NCBI GenBank assembly: GCA_015680685.1
Contig: MNCI01025002.1
Coordinates: forward strand, 225,108 to 287,107
Origin: Gnetum montanum
Taxonomy: Eukaryota; Streptophyta; Gnetopsida; Gnetales; Gnetaceae
Reading direction: 5' to 3'
DNA: 62,000 nt
The notes beneath the pieces were generated by a model that saw only the letters and a program-made list of their open reading frames with translations, was not told the DNA's origin and ran no database searches. Shown one piece after another: positions 44,832-57,064 of this stretch (the stretch's first letter is position 1; each line of letters opens with the position of its first letter). The position numbers and the translations under genes are program-made.

Positions 44832-47656
44832 TAGATGGTCCTAGGTGGTGGTGGTTCCTAAGGCTTCGAGGAACCTTCACTAGCTTCACGCATAGGCAGT
44901 TGAGATGGTTGCAACTACCCTGTTGTTGCTATGACTTTAGGTGGAAGGTGGAAAGCATCTAGTAGTGCTTTTATTTTCTCCTCCTTACTCTTGGCTCATG
45001 CATCATCCATGTAGCTTCATGAATGTGGGTTGGAACAGGCACATCCCAAGGACACAGGATTGTCAGAAACCACTCTTTGGCATTGACAAACTAGGCAGCA
45101 AACTATTTGTGTTCAATGTTGAACATCTCAATTGTATCATTCAACTCCTAGTAGTCATTCATCCATTTGGCTAGGTCCTCAGTGATAGATCATTGATCTT
45201 TGAATCACCCTCTAAGAACTTTGAGTTTAGCGTTAGCAGTCTTGAGCTTCTGCTTGGCATCCTTGTGGTGCTAAAACTCTACCTTGTATAAGAGATACGA
45301 ACTAGCCACTTGTTTTTCCAACTCTAACCATGGCTGTTTGAGAGTTAGCATTGCTAGGTTTGCATAATGGAGATTGGCCAACTCCATGTACTCTATCATC
45401 TCCTCGATCTGCAACTCCTTCAAGTGGATCTCCGCTTTGTTGTAGGTATCGATCCCATCAACGATGGGTTGCCAAATCTCTCTTCCCTGTTGGAGTTGCT
45501 GGAGGGCTTCATTCATTTTTGCCTTTGGCATATGGATTTGTTTTTCATTCACTTCCTTTTGCAAATTGACTTGGTCCCTGTTGTGATTTTTCACTTTCTC
45601 AAATTTTAGTGCTTCGTTCTTCCAAGTGTCGATCTCGATGGCAGACTTTTGATGCAGGATGCATACCTCCTCCATTGATAGATTGAAATTTTCCATGGCT
45701 AATTTCTTCAATTTAGTGTTTACCTTAGCAAGTTGCTCTTGTTGTTGATGAATGAATTCTTACATTTGATCTTTCTAAGCATCAAAATTTCACAGGCGAT
45801 GATTATATGTAGTCAATGCTTCATTCTCTTGGTGGATCTGATTTAAGTCCTTTTTGATTGAGTGTGTTTCAGCTTCTACTATGGACTATTTAAAGATGTC
45901 CATCACTACCTCCTCCTTAGCTTTTTGCAATCATTCTTGAAGCTATTTGATAGCTTCATCCCTTATCACTATTGGGTTGAGGATTGCTTGTTTTGCAACT
46001 TGGGCACAAAGTTCGAAAACCTTCATAGCCAAGCATTGATTTTCTCTTGGGCTATTTCTAGTTGCCCCTCCAAAATAAAGCATCTACCCCTTGCATTCAG
46101 TAGCTTTGACTAGGTTGCAATGATGTTGGTTGCCTAGTTCCTACCAGCCTTCTAACAACTTTTCATGTTGAGCTGCATCTAACCTCCTACTAACCATGCA
46201 TGCAGATGTCTACACATCTTGGAGTGCAGATACATATGGTACAAATGCCACAGATGGGTTCAAAGCTTCTACTACACGATCAGCTACCACTTCTACCATT
46301 GTTTATTGCCCTTGGTGTTGCATCACCAAGACAATTTCCTCTTCACCTTCCTCCAACCTCACTGAGAAAATTGTGGCATTCCTAGAGATTTCTGGGAATA
46401 TATGATATGATGCTAGTTACACCGTCACCTCTCGAGTGTTGGGATCCAACCTGGAAGGAAACTACGTTCTTTCAGCAGAGAAAATGGGAGCACCCCTCTC
46501 CATTTGGCTAACTATTTGGGCCACCTTTTTAAGGTGACTCATTGCTAGCTGCTACACAGATGGATCTTCCTCACTCATTCCTGCTTGCTACTCTTGTTCA
46601 TTCAAGAGCTATTCTTAGATTTTCTGTAGTTGTTCCATGGTTTCATAGGCCTTTGGTGTTATTTCCTAAGTGGGTGGTGGTGGCAGCAGCACCTCTAATT
46701 GAGTCATTACTAGCATCCTCTCTTTCATGATCTTAGATCATGAAGCCAAAGGAGTATGCCTGAGAGTGTCGTTAGAGTAGTGAACAATGCTTGGCCTCTT
46801 GTAAAGTTTCATGATAAGGCATGGAAAGGGCAAGGTCTTCATTCCACATTCACTTTCTTTGAAAAATTTTTCAATCTCCAAGTATAGCAGTTGTAGAAGG
46901 TTAACGGGGAACTTTCTACTTAGAGTAGTGCATGCTTGGGGTGGAGAAAGTAGTTACCTTGCTTGGCCTCACCGTTGGATTGAGGTGCTAGGCTGCAATC
47001 TTGAAATAAATCCACTTTGTTGACGTGAGTGCATCATACTCCTTATGGTCCACCTCGTAGCAATGCTGGGTCCACTCCTTCTTGGCCTCAAGGTCACCTT
47101 ACATGGATAATTCTGCCAATTATGTTCTAGTGTCAAGAAACCCAAGTACCTGTGCAATAACTTTTACTGAATAGGACACCTGAATGTCTTTGATCTTGAC
47201 TATGGATCTTGGCCTTCAACTATTTTAGAAGAGGTATGTTTCTTCCATGTACCACTTCCCACTGGACATGATAATTGGCCACATAGGTGAGGTTCACAAT
47301 TGTGTCTTGACATCCTTTGGAGCCTTCTCTAAAATTGGTCCAAAGTTGATCTCCTGAAGAATGGATCGTTGAATTTCTTTGGACTTAATGATATCAAGGC
47401 AGGCTTGATTCAAAGTGACCTCAAGCCTTGGCACAGGTCCAACGACTTCTCCTCTTTGTGATTGTTCGGTCAATACTTCTTCCTTTGGAATCTGTTGGAC
47501 AGATATCACTTCAGGCTCCTCATGAAGAGGTCTTCTTGCATGGGTTGCCTTAGGCAGTTCTTGGCCTTGTTCTTGCTGGCCCCTTCTAGGTCTACATTGT
47601 TTCTCCCATGGTTGCAAGGTTTCTCCTTTTTATGGATATTTTTGCTTTGGTACCAT
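44832..47656 (-). pseudogene. ORF3 of element B: coiled-coil accessory protein, decayed
   Basis: ATG at 47656 follows a TGATTACAG acceptor-like site and starts MVPKQKYP. The open piece 47617-47294 is Gln/Arg/Glu-rich (QPWEKQCRPRRGQQEQGQEL) and ends LLQEINFGPILEKAPK-like. A degenerate middle contains EYDALTSTKWIYFKI (near 47.0 kb) and LALSMPYHETL. The open piece 45711-45271 is coiled coil with MEEVCILHQKSAIEIDTWKN and IEEMIEYMELANLHYANLAM, matching element 2. The C-terminus keeps LCPWDVPVPTHI and a Pro-rich tail to a stop at 44832. It would be about 940 residues. No signal peptide or membrane helix was seen. The function is unknown; remote similarity to plant 'putative gypsy-type transposon' families should be tested. 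Confidence 0.7.
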
Positions 47657-47975
47657 CTGTAATCACAATAAAATCATGGATTAGCAATTATTGTGTAACC
47701 TTGAAACAATTGGGTTACCTTATCTCTTAAGGATAGTTACACTTTGCTAACTTGTGATTATGGCTATTTTAACTAATCTAATTATCATTTATTTATGTAT
47801 TTTCATTAATAAATCATCTCAAAGGTTGTTGGAAGGGTTAATTTGTGAAAAAGTTGATGTTTATATGTTGTTAAGGTTATTAAACCTTTGGGTGAGTTAG
47901 GAAAATTTTCAAAAATTTTCATTGATTTTTCATCGAAAACCTTAAGGTTTGCAGCCCCCATGATAAAGATCTTAC
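47657..47975 (-). other. Candidate intron ending at the ORF3 start, element B
   Basis: The acceptor TTATTGTGATTACAG abuts the ORF3 ATG. Donor-like sites are ATAAG|GTAACC at 47718 (a 62-nt intron) and TCGAAG|GTAAGATC at 47975 (a 319-nt intron). Both correspond in position and context to the two donors in element 2. Confidence 0.5.
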
Positions 47976-48118
47976 CTTCGATAAGTGTAGGATCAAAAAA
48001 TGGAGTGATTTGAATAAACAGTTTGGAGGTTATAAGCTCCCAAAGATTTTTGGGCTTTAAAAAATTTCAAAAACTTCCCTTGTGTTATGAGCAAATGGTA
48101 AAATATTGCAAAGTATTC
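47976..48118 (-). other. Putative ORF3 mRNA leader exon, element B
   Basis: Between the internal TATA box and the stronger donor. GGGAAGTTTTTGAAATTTTT (about 48079-48060) resembles GGGGAGATTTTCAAATTTTT in the same place in element 2 (about 24531-24550), so the leader is also conserved. Confidence 0.4.
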
Positions 48119-48230
48119 GATGGTATATATAGGGTTTTTATGATGCATCAACAAGGCCTAGCTGACTGTGCCTCATCGACTAGGGTGGATGTGTCAATGG
48201 GGCCTCAACGACACAACTATTGACCACCAT
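48119..48230 (-). promoter_or_regulatory. Internal U3-like promoter block upstream of ORF3, element B
   Basis: Minus strand: GTCGTTGAGGCCCCATTGAC, ACATCC, CTAGTCGATGAGGCACAG, CTAGGCCTTGTTGATGCATC, then CCCTATATATACCATCG (TATA at 48134-48121). The LTR U3 of this element has the same words (GGCCTAGTTGACACATCA, TCATCAACGAGG, GGCCACATCAATG) before its TATA. The CGCGATATC words of the element 2 family are absent. The TATA lies about 470 bp before the ORF3 ATG. Confidence 0.62.
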
Positions 48231-50060
48231 AGTCAAACTTGCAAAATATGAAGAGTTTTTGAGTGAAATTGGTGTCAAATGAAAGCTCTAAAGATCAAGA
48301 TTAGTATAAAAACATGAGAAGAGGGTGTTGAAGCTCATAAATTTGAAAAAATGGAGAAAAATTGATTTAGTGGATGAATGAAATGAAAGATTAAGGAGTA
48401 CTGAGCAATTTATGCAATGGAATACACGAAAGATTGGATTATGGCGATGTCAAAGGTAAGGACCCTTAACTAACCAAGCCAAGAGCTATGCAACTGGGTC
48501 CTTCCCATAGCAGGCCCATGTCCTTTTTTTCCTTGCATAACCTCAACTAAGGAGTCCATGGGCCCCATAGTTGGTTTAATGATCATGACAAGTTAAAGAT
48601 CAACCCAAAAGAATCTACTTGAGAATCCCAACACATCAGAGTAAGACATAGAGCATAACATAGAACACAATAGTGAGGTTAATTATGGTAGAATGGATGG
48701 ATGATAGAGAAGATGAAATGGAGTTCCAAAATGAGGTCATAAGAAGTCCCTTGTGGAATTTGTATTTAAAATGACCCAAGAAGTTCCATCCTCAGTCCAA
48801 ACCAAAACCAACCACTTTTAGTGACTTTGTGTCACCACCATAAGATTGATCCAACCACTTGAGACACAAGAATGCTTCCACAAAACAACCACCATTCTAC
48901 AAAGATAGGAAAAGAGAATTAGGAAGTAAGCGAGAGGGCCTTAGTTAGAGGGGAACTTCAGGCATAGGTGCATGTTGTTCAAGCCCCATAACCAGTGCTT
49001 ATAGCCCATTTATTTGTCTAAAGGGTGTGCTTTGAATTCCCATCATTTTTTTTGAAATGGAAACTACACCATGTAAGGACTTATTTGTGTCAAAGGGTTG
49101 TGCTTTGAATTCCCATTATTTTTGTGTTTTTTCTTTTTTTTTCTTTTTTTTGAATGGGAACCACACCATGCAATGACATTATTTTGACTTCCTTCAGTGG
49201 ATGGTGTGGAACGGTAAGAAGTTTGTGAAAAACACTTAAGCACTCAAACAAGAAAAATAGGACAAAGAGTATTAAGTTCCCTTGAAGTCACACCCTTTAC
49301 AAACCTTTGAATCCTTCATAATTCCAAAACTACCAAGGTCATCGATTGATTAATAGTTTCTTTAATGGAAGGGACCTCAAATTCCTAGAACAAGGAAAAC
49401 CATAGAATTCATTAAATGGGCAAATGACATGGACTCACTGCCTATTCCATCAAAAATAAACCATGTCAAAGTCATCAGACATCAAAATTCAAAAATAGAA
49501 ACTAGACATCAATAATCACACATTAAGCACAAACCATCATTAGTAAATAGCAACAGCAACACTGTGTCCTATGACAATAAAGTACATTTATTAGCAAAAA
49601 TGAGAAAATATCAAACTTAAACAAAAGAAATAAAAATAAAGTAAAATATATAAGAAAATGTAAAATAGTCAAGAAGGTTCAAATGTACTAAAGATGGTGT
49701 AAAATTAGAAGAATTTGAAAAAATCAAGAATTTGTAAAATAAATAATTTGTAAAAATCAAAAACATGAAAAACAAAAAGGTAGAAAAACTAAGAGGCCAT
49801 GGTAATGGTCAGCATGGATGGCCATCTTCCCCATGACTGAGTTGGAAGGAGGAGATCTGAAAATTAGAATGTGGTTATCTAACCATTGAGGTGATAGTTG
49901 CATTGGCCTATTTTGGTTAAAGGAAAGGCTTAACTTGTTGGATGTTGACCAATTGCTTTTTATTTGGGCTATTAGGTTTGTAGATCAACATGGCCCCAAA
50001 ACAAAAGGTTTGATCAATTATATAAGGTCCCTTCCACAATGTTTGGAATTTGTCTTTTGG
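48231..50060 (-). other. Post-pol region of element B
   Basis: Non-coding. It contains two copies of the tandem unit (TCAAAGCACACCC...; about 49170-49020) with T/A-rich runs between, and, next to integrase, an A/T-rich stretch (49860-49600; TTTTAC words on the minus strand) shared with elements 1 and 2. No open reading frame of note. Confidence 0.6.
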
Positions 50061-51260
50061 GGTACATGTATGGGGTTCTAGTAAAGAACCTTATCTCTTG
50101 GTTGAAGTTTTACTTTCCTGATTCTAAGATCATGACATTGCTTGCTAAATGCCTTGTTCACCTCATTCAAGGATAGGACCACCAATTTATTTTCATCTAG
50201 CACATTTAGATTTATCAATCTTTCCTTCAGTGCTAGACTTAGATCAAGGTTTAGATCATTGACCATTAAGAGTGTATGGAGCTCAAATTGAATTGGAAGC
50301 ATTGGAAGTTTTCCGTACACTAACTCGTAGGGAGAATAACCAAAAGGAAGTTTCCAAGTTGAATGATAAGCCTAGAGAGCATTGTTAAGCTTTGTACTCT
50401 GATCCTTCCTATATTTTATAATTGTTTGCATTAATATTTTTGTAATCTCTTGATTGGTTACCTCTTCTTGACCATTTCCTTGGGGTTCATAAGGTGTTGT
50501 AAATTTATGTTCTACCCTCCAAGCATTACATTAATTTTCTAAATGTGGCATCTATAAAATGAGTTTCATTATCTAAAATTAGTGAACATGGCACCCCAGA
50601 CCTATTCATGATATTTTGTTGTATAAACTTGGCAGTAGTGGATGATGTATAATTAGTAATGGCTGCTGCTTCCACCCATTTTGTGTAGTATTTGAATGCT
50701 ATTATAATATATGCCTTTCCATTGGACATGGATGTGATGGAACCCATGAAGTTAATGCCCCATATGTCAAAAGGTTTTAGTGGTTGAATCCACTGTTGAG
50801 GACCTTCCATGAGAGTAGTCATCCCCCTATGACATTGACAATGTTCACAAGACTTGACGAACTGGTGGGTGTCCCTAAAATTGTGGGCAAATAGTTTCCT
50901 GCCATCAAGATTTTTATGGCTATGCATCTACCTACATAGTGGCCTCCATAAGGCCCTTCATGAGCATCTTGGAAAACACGTAGTTGATCTTCATTAGGGA
51001 TGCACCAACGAATCATACCATTGGCACACACCTTGTAAAGGTGTTTTTTTATTTCCATGAAGTATTTGGCCTGATGAAAAAATTGTTACTTCTTCCTAAA
51101 ATCCAAGTCTTGTGGCATCTCTTGAGTGAGAATATATGTGAGGATGCCATTATACCATGTTTCTTTTGTAGTTGTTTGTTCACTTATCACTCCAGCAAAG
51201 AGGAGTTCGTCTGGGAACTAACCAGAGAGTGGGCTCTCCTCCTCTTTGTTATCCCATCTT
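50061..51260 (-). pseudogene. pol: integrase of element B
   Basis: The zinc-binding region HLYKVCANGMIRWC...DAHEGPYGGHYVGR (51040-50930) and KSCEHCQCHRG (about 50845-50815) keep the HH..CC ligands. The core ORF 50927-50526 reads FDIWGINFMGSITSMSNGKA, YYTKWVEAAAITNY, LILDNETHFIDATF and, after a shift, PYEPQGNGQEEVTNQE (about 50490-50445). The first catalytic Asp (GIDFMG) is Asn and SDNG is changed to LDNE. LPFGYSPYELVYGKLP (50350-50305) and the open C-terminal piece to 50078 follow. It is inactive as written. Confidence 0.85.
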
Positions 51261-51760
51261 AAGCAAGAGAGGTGGTCAACAATCACATTCTCATTCCCTT
51301 TTCAATCTACCATAGTGAGATCCAATTTCTACAAGATCATAAGCCACCATATGACAAGACGTCAGCTTATTCATAAGGAAGTGAATTGTACTGTGGTCCG
51401 TATGTACAAATACTTTGTAACCTAGCACAAAATGTCTAAACTTTTCTAGCGTGTATACCACTACCATTAATTCTTTCTCCATGGTGATGTAGTTTAACTG
51501 TGCCTCCACAATGCTTCAGCTCACATAGTGGATGTAATATAGATGTTTCTTATCATCCATCTACATGAGCACAACTCCCAAGGCATAGTTAGATGCATTC
51601 ATCATGATGTGGAAAGGTCTAGACCAGTCTAGCACTTGTAGGATTTGTGTTTCTATGAGTTTCTCCTTTAATTGTTGGAATGTGTGTTTACATTCCTTGG
51701 TCTAGATGAAAGGTGACCTTTCTTTGTAAGCTCTACCAATGGCTTTGCGATCTTAGAAAA
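51261..51760 (-). pseudogene. pol: RNase H of element B
   Basis: The open piece 51509-51291 reads EAQLNYITMEKELMVVVYTLEKFRHFVLGYKVFVHTDHSTIHFLMNK. It contains the catalytic Glu (MEKE) and the HTDH Asp. Upstream, a frameshifted DLSTS..MHLTMPWELCSCR phrase (about 51620-51555) is the IDAS...YALGAVL strand. It better preserves the active site than element 1. Confidence 0.8.
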
Positions 51761-52560
51761 ATTCTAAATAAATCACTGGTAGTAGCCAGTGTGTCCAAGG
51801 AATGATTGAACATCTGTAATGGTCTTTGGTTGTTGTGTTATTCCTTGGATGATCCTTATCTTTTCTAGGTCTACCTCAATCCCTTTTTGTGAAATTTTTT
51901 ACCCTAACATAATGCCTTCTTGGACCATAAGATGACTCTTTTGCTAGGTAAGCCGTAGGTTTGTCTCTTCACATCTTTTCAGTACTTACTCAAGTCGGTC
52001 CAAAGCTTTCTCAAAGGTAGCTCCATGGGTGGAGAAGTCATCCATTAAGACTTCAACACCACTATTTATTTGCTATTGAAAGATACTAAGAACCAAGCAT
52101 TGAAATGTTGTAGGGGCATTGAATAGGCCAAATGACATCTTACAATATGTAAAAGTCCTCTAGGGACTTGTGAATGTTGTCTTGGCCTGATCCTTTGGTG
52201 CAATTTGGATGTGGTTGTAGCCACTATAACCATCCAAGAAGTTATAATAACAATGCCCAAATATGGTGTCTAACACTTGATTTACAAATGGCAAAGGAAA
52301 GTGATCCTTAAATGTTACCATATTCAATAACTTGAAGTCAATGCAAACCTACCATTTGCCATCCTTATTTGGTATAATTACAAGTGGACTAACCCACTCA
52401 CTATTTGCGATTGGATAGATGAACCCCGCCTTGAGGAGTTGCTTTATTTTCTCCTTAGAAATTTGCTTTAATTTGGGATTCAGCCACCTCTGCAACTACC
52501 TTCTAGGCTTTATGGTTGGGTTAGTGTAGATGCGATGCTGGCATATCCTTGGATTGATTC
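51761..52560 (-). pseudogene. pol: reverse transcriptase of element B
   Basis: Motifs in order on the minus strand: LLKAGFIYPI (about 52440-52410), WVSPLVIIPNK (52400-52365), LDGYSGYNHIQIAPKDQAKTT (about 52235-52175), FTYCKMSFGLFNAPTTFQCL (52155-52095) and VEVLMDDFSTHGATFEKALD (about 52057-51998). The catalytic MDD is retained, unlike MDN in element 1. FLGHTGYYQ.FI.NFSKIAKPL follows (51805-51740). There are at least six stops. Confidence 0.85.
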
Positions 52561-52979
52561 TTGTTAGCTCTAGATATAACCAAGCAAAGGTTGTTGACCT
52601 TTTATTCACCACCTTCAACAACTTTTTTTTTTTCAGGAGCAAGTTTGATATTAATGATGACTGGTTTTCCATTATTTAAAAATGCATAGTGCATATCGCT
52701 TGGTAAAGTTTTTATTCTAAGGGCTTCTACTTGAAGTCATCAGGGATCTTCAACTCTCCCCAATAGTTATCATCATCTTCATCAGAGAGTTGGGAATGGA
52801 CTTGTTCAATTTTTTCCATGCCTTCAACATATGCATATGTTAAGCTCTCAGTTAGCTCCATGCATATTGTGCTGCTATTTGAATAAGCTATCAGCCACTG
52901 GGTACCCTCTTGCTTTGTGGCTGCTATGTATAGACACCTTTGAATGTTAATTTCTTGTGCACACTAATTGCATGCCTTA

Positions 52980-53510
52980 ATGTATGTTCTCTTGATGGAC
53001 CAAATCTTTTGCACGTACTTGCACCTATTATCGCTATATGCAATGCATGGAATAAGCTTCTTCTCAATCTTTTTTAGCTCATTTTTTTAGATATTTCGAG
53101 AGATAGGTCCCTTATACCCATTCGTGCATCGACCGTGCTTATCCAAGCCCTTCCCATGATGATGGGAAAGTCATTTTTGTAGTTGTCAACATTGATTATT
53201 AGAAAATTAGCAGGATAGGACCACCCAAAAACTATGGTTATAATGTCTTCTATTAATCCTAAAGGAATAATAACCGACTGATTTGCTTATTCTAAATGAA
53301 TGTTGCTCTTCTTGAGAGGTGGTAGGTTCTAGGCCTTGTACATGTCATGGGAGATGTGGTTAGCTCTAGAACTAGAGTCAATAAGAGCTTTGCATGGCTC
53401 TTGTCTAGCAATCTATAGATAGATGAGTAGACTTCCCAGGTCAGATCATTTTGTAGGAAGATTGCCAACCTTGATCTAGTTAGAAATAGCATGAGTTAGC
53501 ATTACAGTGT
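52980..53510 (-). pseudogene. pol: protease of element B
   Basis: Minus strand QEPCKALIDSSSRANHIS (53406-53350) carries the catalytic region D-S-S, followed by PLGLIEDIITIVFGWSYPANF (about 53265-53205) and DFPIIMGRAWISTVDARMGI (53172-53113). It is a near-parallel of element 1's protease, but with the Asp kept. Confidence 0.72.
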
Positions 53511-55981
53511 GGATCCTAGGTGGCACTTGGTTTGAAAGGCACTTGAAGGTATTTGATGCAGAGGATGAGGGTGATGGAGATGTAGGATGATTAGCCAGAG
53601 TAGGTTGTGAGGGCTAGAGAGGACTACTGGGGTAGAAGAAAGGTTGTTTCCTTGATCAATTATTCGAAGCACTTGGTTGAAAAACTAGTTGTGAGTGTAC
53701 AATCCTTGTAGCATTTCGTTGTTGCGGTTGTGAAGGAATCTCACCCTACATAGACGAAGTAGAAGGTAATTGGGTTGAAGGTGGAGGTGTAGGTGTAGAG
53801 GAATGTGGAGGATGTTAAGGATACAAATATGGATTTTTCTCTTAAGTAGATGGTGAATGTGTTCGGTGATACTTTAGAGGGTAATAGTGATGCTGGAATG
53901 ATGGATGATTTGCAGAACTTCTAGGAGAGACGGGCTACTAAACATAACACCTGTATGGATTTGGTTGCTTTTAAGGGTACTACTGCCTTGGTAGTGGCAT
54001 TTCCCATGATTGTGGTTGGTACCATTATTGGTATTGTTCATAAGGTTGTGGAGGAGTTTCACTTGGGTAATAAGCTTATTGCTATTGGTGGAACTATCTT
54101 GGACTACCTTGAGGATAAGGTAATCATCTTGGAGCGTGCCTACGTGCTAGGTGAGGATTTAATGTGTACATCCCTGACTTTTGTAAGTGTGACACCATAG
54201 GGAAAAATCCATTTGGATGTTTGTATTGGCATATGTCACATTTAGTTTCATCATCAGAGTCAAACTCCACAACTTCCTCTATTGTAGTAGCTTTGCCCTT
54301 ACCTCTTTAGTAGGGATATTCAGCTTCTTTTCACCTCCTGCGATTATGATCACTATTTTTCTCTTTGGATTCTTCAGNGGCTTCTTTTCACCTCCTGCGA
54401 TTATGATCACTATTTTTCTCTTTGGATTCTTCAGGAATCTTTAAAGAAGTTTGAAATTTTTCATCCAAAGAGTCCCATAACTTGTCAAATTTGGTTGAAA
54501 TATCATAAATAGATTTTTGAATGGGCAAGGTCTTTCTATTCACCACTTCATTGAGTGGTGATTCCTCCTCATCACAAAATTGGACCTCTTGTTTTTTGAT
54601 GGAAAGGTCCCTATTATGTTCTTTAGCACTTTACCTTTTTCATAGCTCACCTTCTTCTTTTGCTCCATGCTCAATTAGCCTTTGGATTTAATCAGCTCTC
54701 ATTTTAGACAACCTTCCTTGGCCATACACCCCCAAGGTTCTTCTTGTTTCTACTCTGAGTCCATCTATGATGTGGAAAAGTTGTCCCTTTTAAGAGTAAT
54801 CATGGCTAGGGCATTGGTGTAGGAGTGAATAGTATTGGCCCATGGTAGCATCCAAGGATTCATGTACTCCTTTTTTCCAACCTTGGGTTTACCTTCTTAG
54901 ATTAGACACTCTAGAGTACATTTGGTATTTGTCATTAAATAGTTCTAACATGGTACTCCACTTGTGGATAGAGTCTGGCTCTAAGGACTAGTACCAACTT
55001 TTAGCTTCCTTGAGTGTCTTCAGGAAAAGCTTGAGTTTTTTCCACTCATTCTCTATGTTCTATAAGGCATAGGCATCTTGAAAAGCTTGTAGATGTGTTT
55101 GTGGATCAGAATTGTATCCTCCCTCAAATTTTGGGATATTGTTCATATTTAGGCACATGATCTAGCTATCCTTCATATGCCTGGTTGGGATTTTCACTAC
55201 CTCTACAATATTGAGCATACTTTGAGTCACCAATAAGGGTTCATCAACATTATTGAATTGATTACGCCGATGAAGGTTTCAGCTACCCCTTCGATTTTGG
55301 TAGCCTTCATGGTCATTGTTATTTCATTGATAACCTTCATCATGGTTGTTTCAATAATGGCTTCCATGAGAATTTTCAAATGAAGAGGAATGTTTGGAAT
55401 TAAATAAAGAGGATGAAGAGGAAGGTAGACCATAACCGCCACCACTCTTATGCTTATTATGATCACCATCCTTAGATTTGTTGGTGTTGTGGTGCTTGCC
55501 AAGTCCCTACCTTGGCTATGACTCTTTCTTGAACCTAATTTGTGAATAGTAGCAGGGGGTGGAGAATCTTCATGTTGAGAACCTTCCAAGAAAGGATCCT
55601 CATTGTCCTCTTGATTTAGTAGGAACAAGGGGTTAGTGAATGTTTCCCCTTTGTAGCTTCATGGGGTTTCTCCTGATGTTGATCTCATTTGCATTGTGTT
55701 TTAGTGGGATATTAGTTTTGAATGTCATATCCATCCACAACATATTCTTTGTGAATATTTTCTATGCATAACTTATTAAGGGTTTTGAATAGCATCCCAA
55801 GCACAAATCAATCTAGGGACAAGACAACGTTGCCCTTCATATCATGCCATCACATATGTTCATCTTAATGTAGGATGAAGGTGAAATTCAATACAAACTC
55901 ATTTGGATGAGTGTATATAACCTTGCATTCTTGTGGGACCTATGGTTTGGTATCTTCATGCTTATGAGAAGAAGAAGACAT
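53511..55981 (-). pseudogene. gag of element B
   Basis: ATG at 55981 starts MSSSSHKHEDTKP, about 155 nt after the primer-binding site. An open piece 55628-55227 reads FLLNQEDNEDPFLEGSQHED. In the neighbouring frame a Ser-rich patch (PSSSSSLFNSKHSSSFENSH, about 55430-55365) is followed by a His/Asn/Asp/Arg-rich stretch. The capsid domain (55110-54740) reads PKFEGGYNSDPQTHLQAFQD, NEWKKLKLFLKTLKEAKSWY, LFNDKYQMYSRVSNLRR and LDATMGQYYSLLHQCP. The tail to about 53.5 kb is Pro/Gln/Tyr-rich. Stops and shifts disable it. The artefactual duplication at 54317-54440 lies inside. Confidence 0.78.
54325..54434. other. Assembly scar: single N between identical copies
   Basis: GGCTTCTTTTCACCTCCTGC-type sequence through GGATTCTTCAG appears on both sides of one N at 54378. 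Confidence 0.85.
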
Positions 55982-56114
55982 TTTGCAAAATAAAATGAAA
56001 TTATTAGTGTGCTTTTATAATTCAATGTATAGTGGGAATGATATTGACCTTGAGGTTTGTACAACAATATTAATGATATTCACTTAGACCTAAATAGTGC
56101 ACATTCCACAAACA

Positions 56115-56135
56115 AAGTCCCTAGTAATGGTTTCA
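56115..56135 (-). other. Primer-binding site of element B, decayed
   Basis: The minus strand reads TTGAAACCATTACTAGGGAC right after the LTR end at 56137. It aligns with TTGGCGCNGTTGCCAGGGA, with C-to-T or G-to-A changes at most differing sites. Confidence 0.65.
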
Positions 56136-56136
56136 A

Positions 56137-57064
56137 TGATGAGCAACAAGGTACCCTAATGCCCAACCATATGAATCACAAGCATTCACACACAATCCGG
56201 TCGAATTCCGTGGACTTTATCATTTCTAGTGCACTAGTCCTTTAGGAAGTGAATCTAGCCCTAAGGTCAATCATTGTCTTCCCAATTACACTTGTGACAT
56301 TCGTTGGTATGGTTAAGTGTAACTCAAGCATTCAATTTTTTATCATTTTTATATTTTATAGTTAGGTGCTCTAATTGTAGATAAAAAGGGAGTTAATTAA
56401 CTAATCTAAATTAACTAATTAACTAATCATAACATAAGTATATATTTCCACTTTTCATACACATCCTAAACCCACGTATTTGCTGTTGGTGAACCAAGCG
56501 TTATGCTACTAGGCGTACCAAGCAATAACGCTGCTAGGATTACCAAGTAAATATGTGTTATGCTCGAAGCGATCATACTTATGTGTGTAATCTATTTGGC
56601 TTAATTTCTTCATTAACATAATAATTAGAAAATAATTAATAAGTAACTGAAAAAATTTAATAAATAATGAAAAACATTGAATGGATAAATAAAATAAATA
56701 GTCTATCTAGAGTGTTATAAGGTTTATCAGAAAGCTCATCTTTATTGTTGCATACACTGTCATGCTCAGGTACAACAATGCTCAAATAAATATTTGTACA
56801 CTCAATGACTCTTGCTGCAAGCACTTGGAGGAATCATTCTAAATTTCAAATGGAAAAAATGCAAGAGATCTACTACAACTATAATCTACTTATGCCATAA
56901 ATGTGGTTGCAAGCACATATTTATAGCTAACACATGATACTACATCGACGAGGTGATGTCGATGCATGATATGATGCATCAACTAAGCCTGATCGACGAG
57001 CCTCAGATGACGAGGTTGCATCGATAAGGTTTTGTTGACACAACCAAAAAAACATGACTCATCA
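56137..57064 (-). repeat. 5' LTR of element B
   Basis: The partner of 43667-44590, with the same layout. U3 words CCTCGTCATC, GGCTCGTCGATC and CATCACCTCGTCGATG precede TATAAATA (56925-56918). Confidence 0.93.

Larger units (their letters stand above)
43667..57064 (-). mobile_element. Element B: full-length Athila-like element with gag, pol and ORF3
   Basis: This 13.4-kb minus-strand element has LTRs at both ends (56137-57064 and 43667-44590), a decayed primer-binding site, gag, PR, RT, RNaseH, IN, a long post-pol region, an internal promoter-like block and ORF3. It sits inside element A. The flanking five bases are CAAAT (43662-43666) and CTGAT (57065-57069), only a partial match, so the target duplication has mutated or one flank was altered. 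Stops occur in every gene, yet the RT catalytic MDD and the protease Asp survive. Confidence 0.88.
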
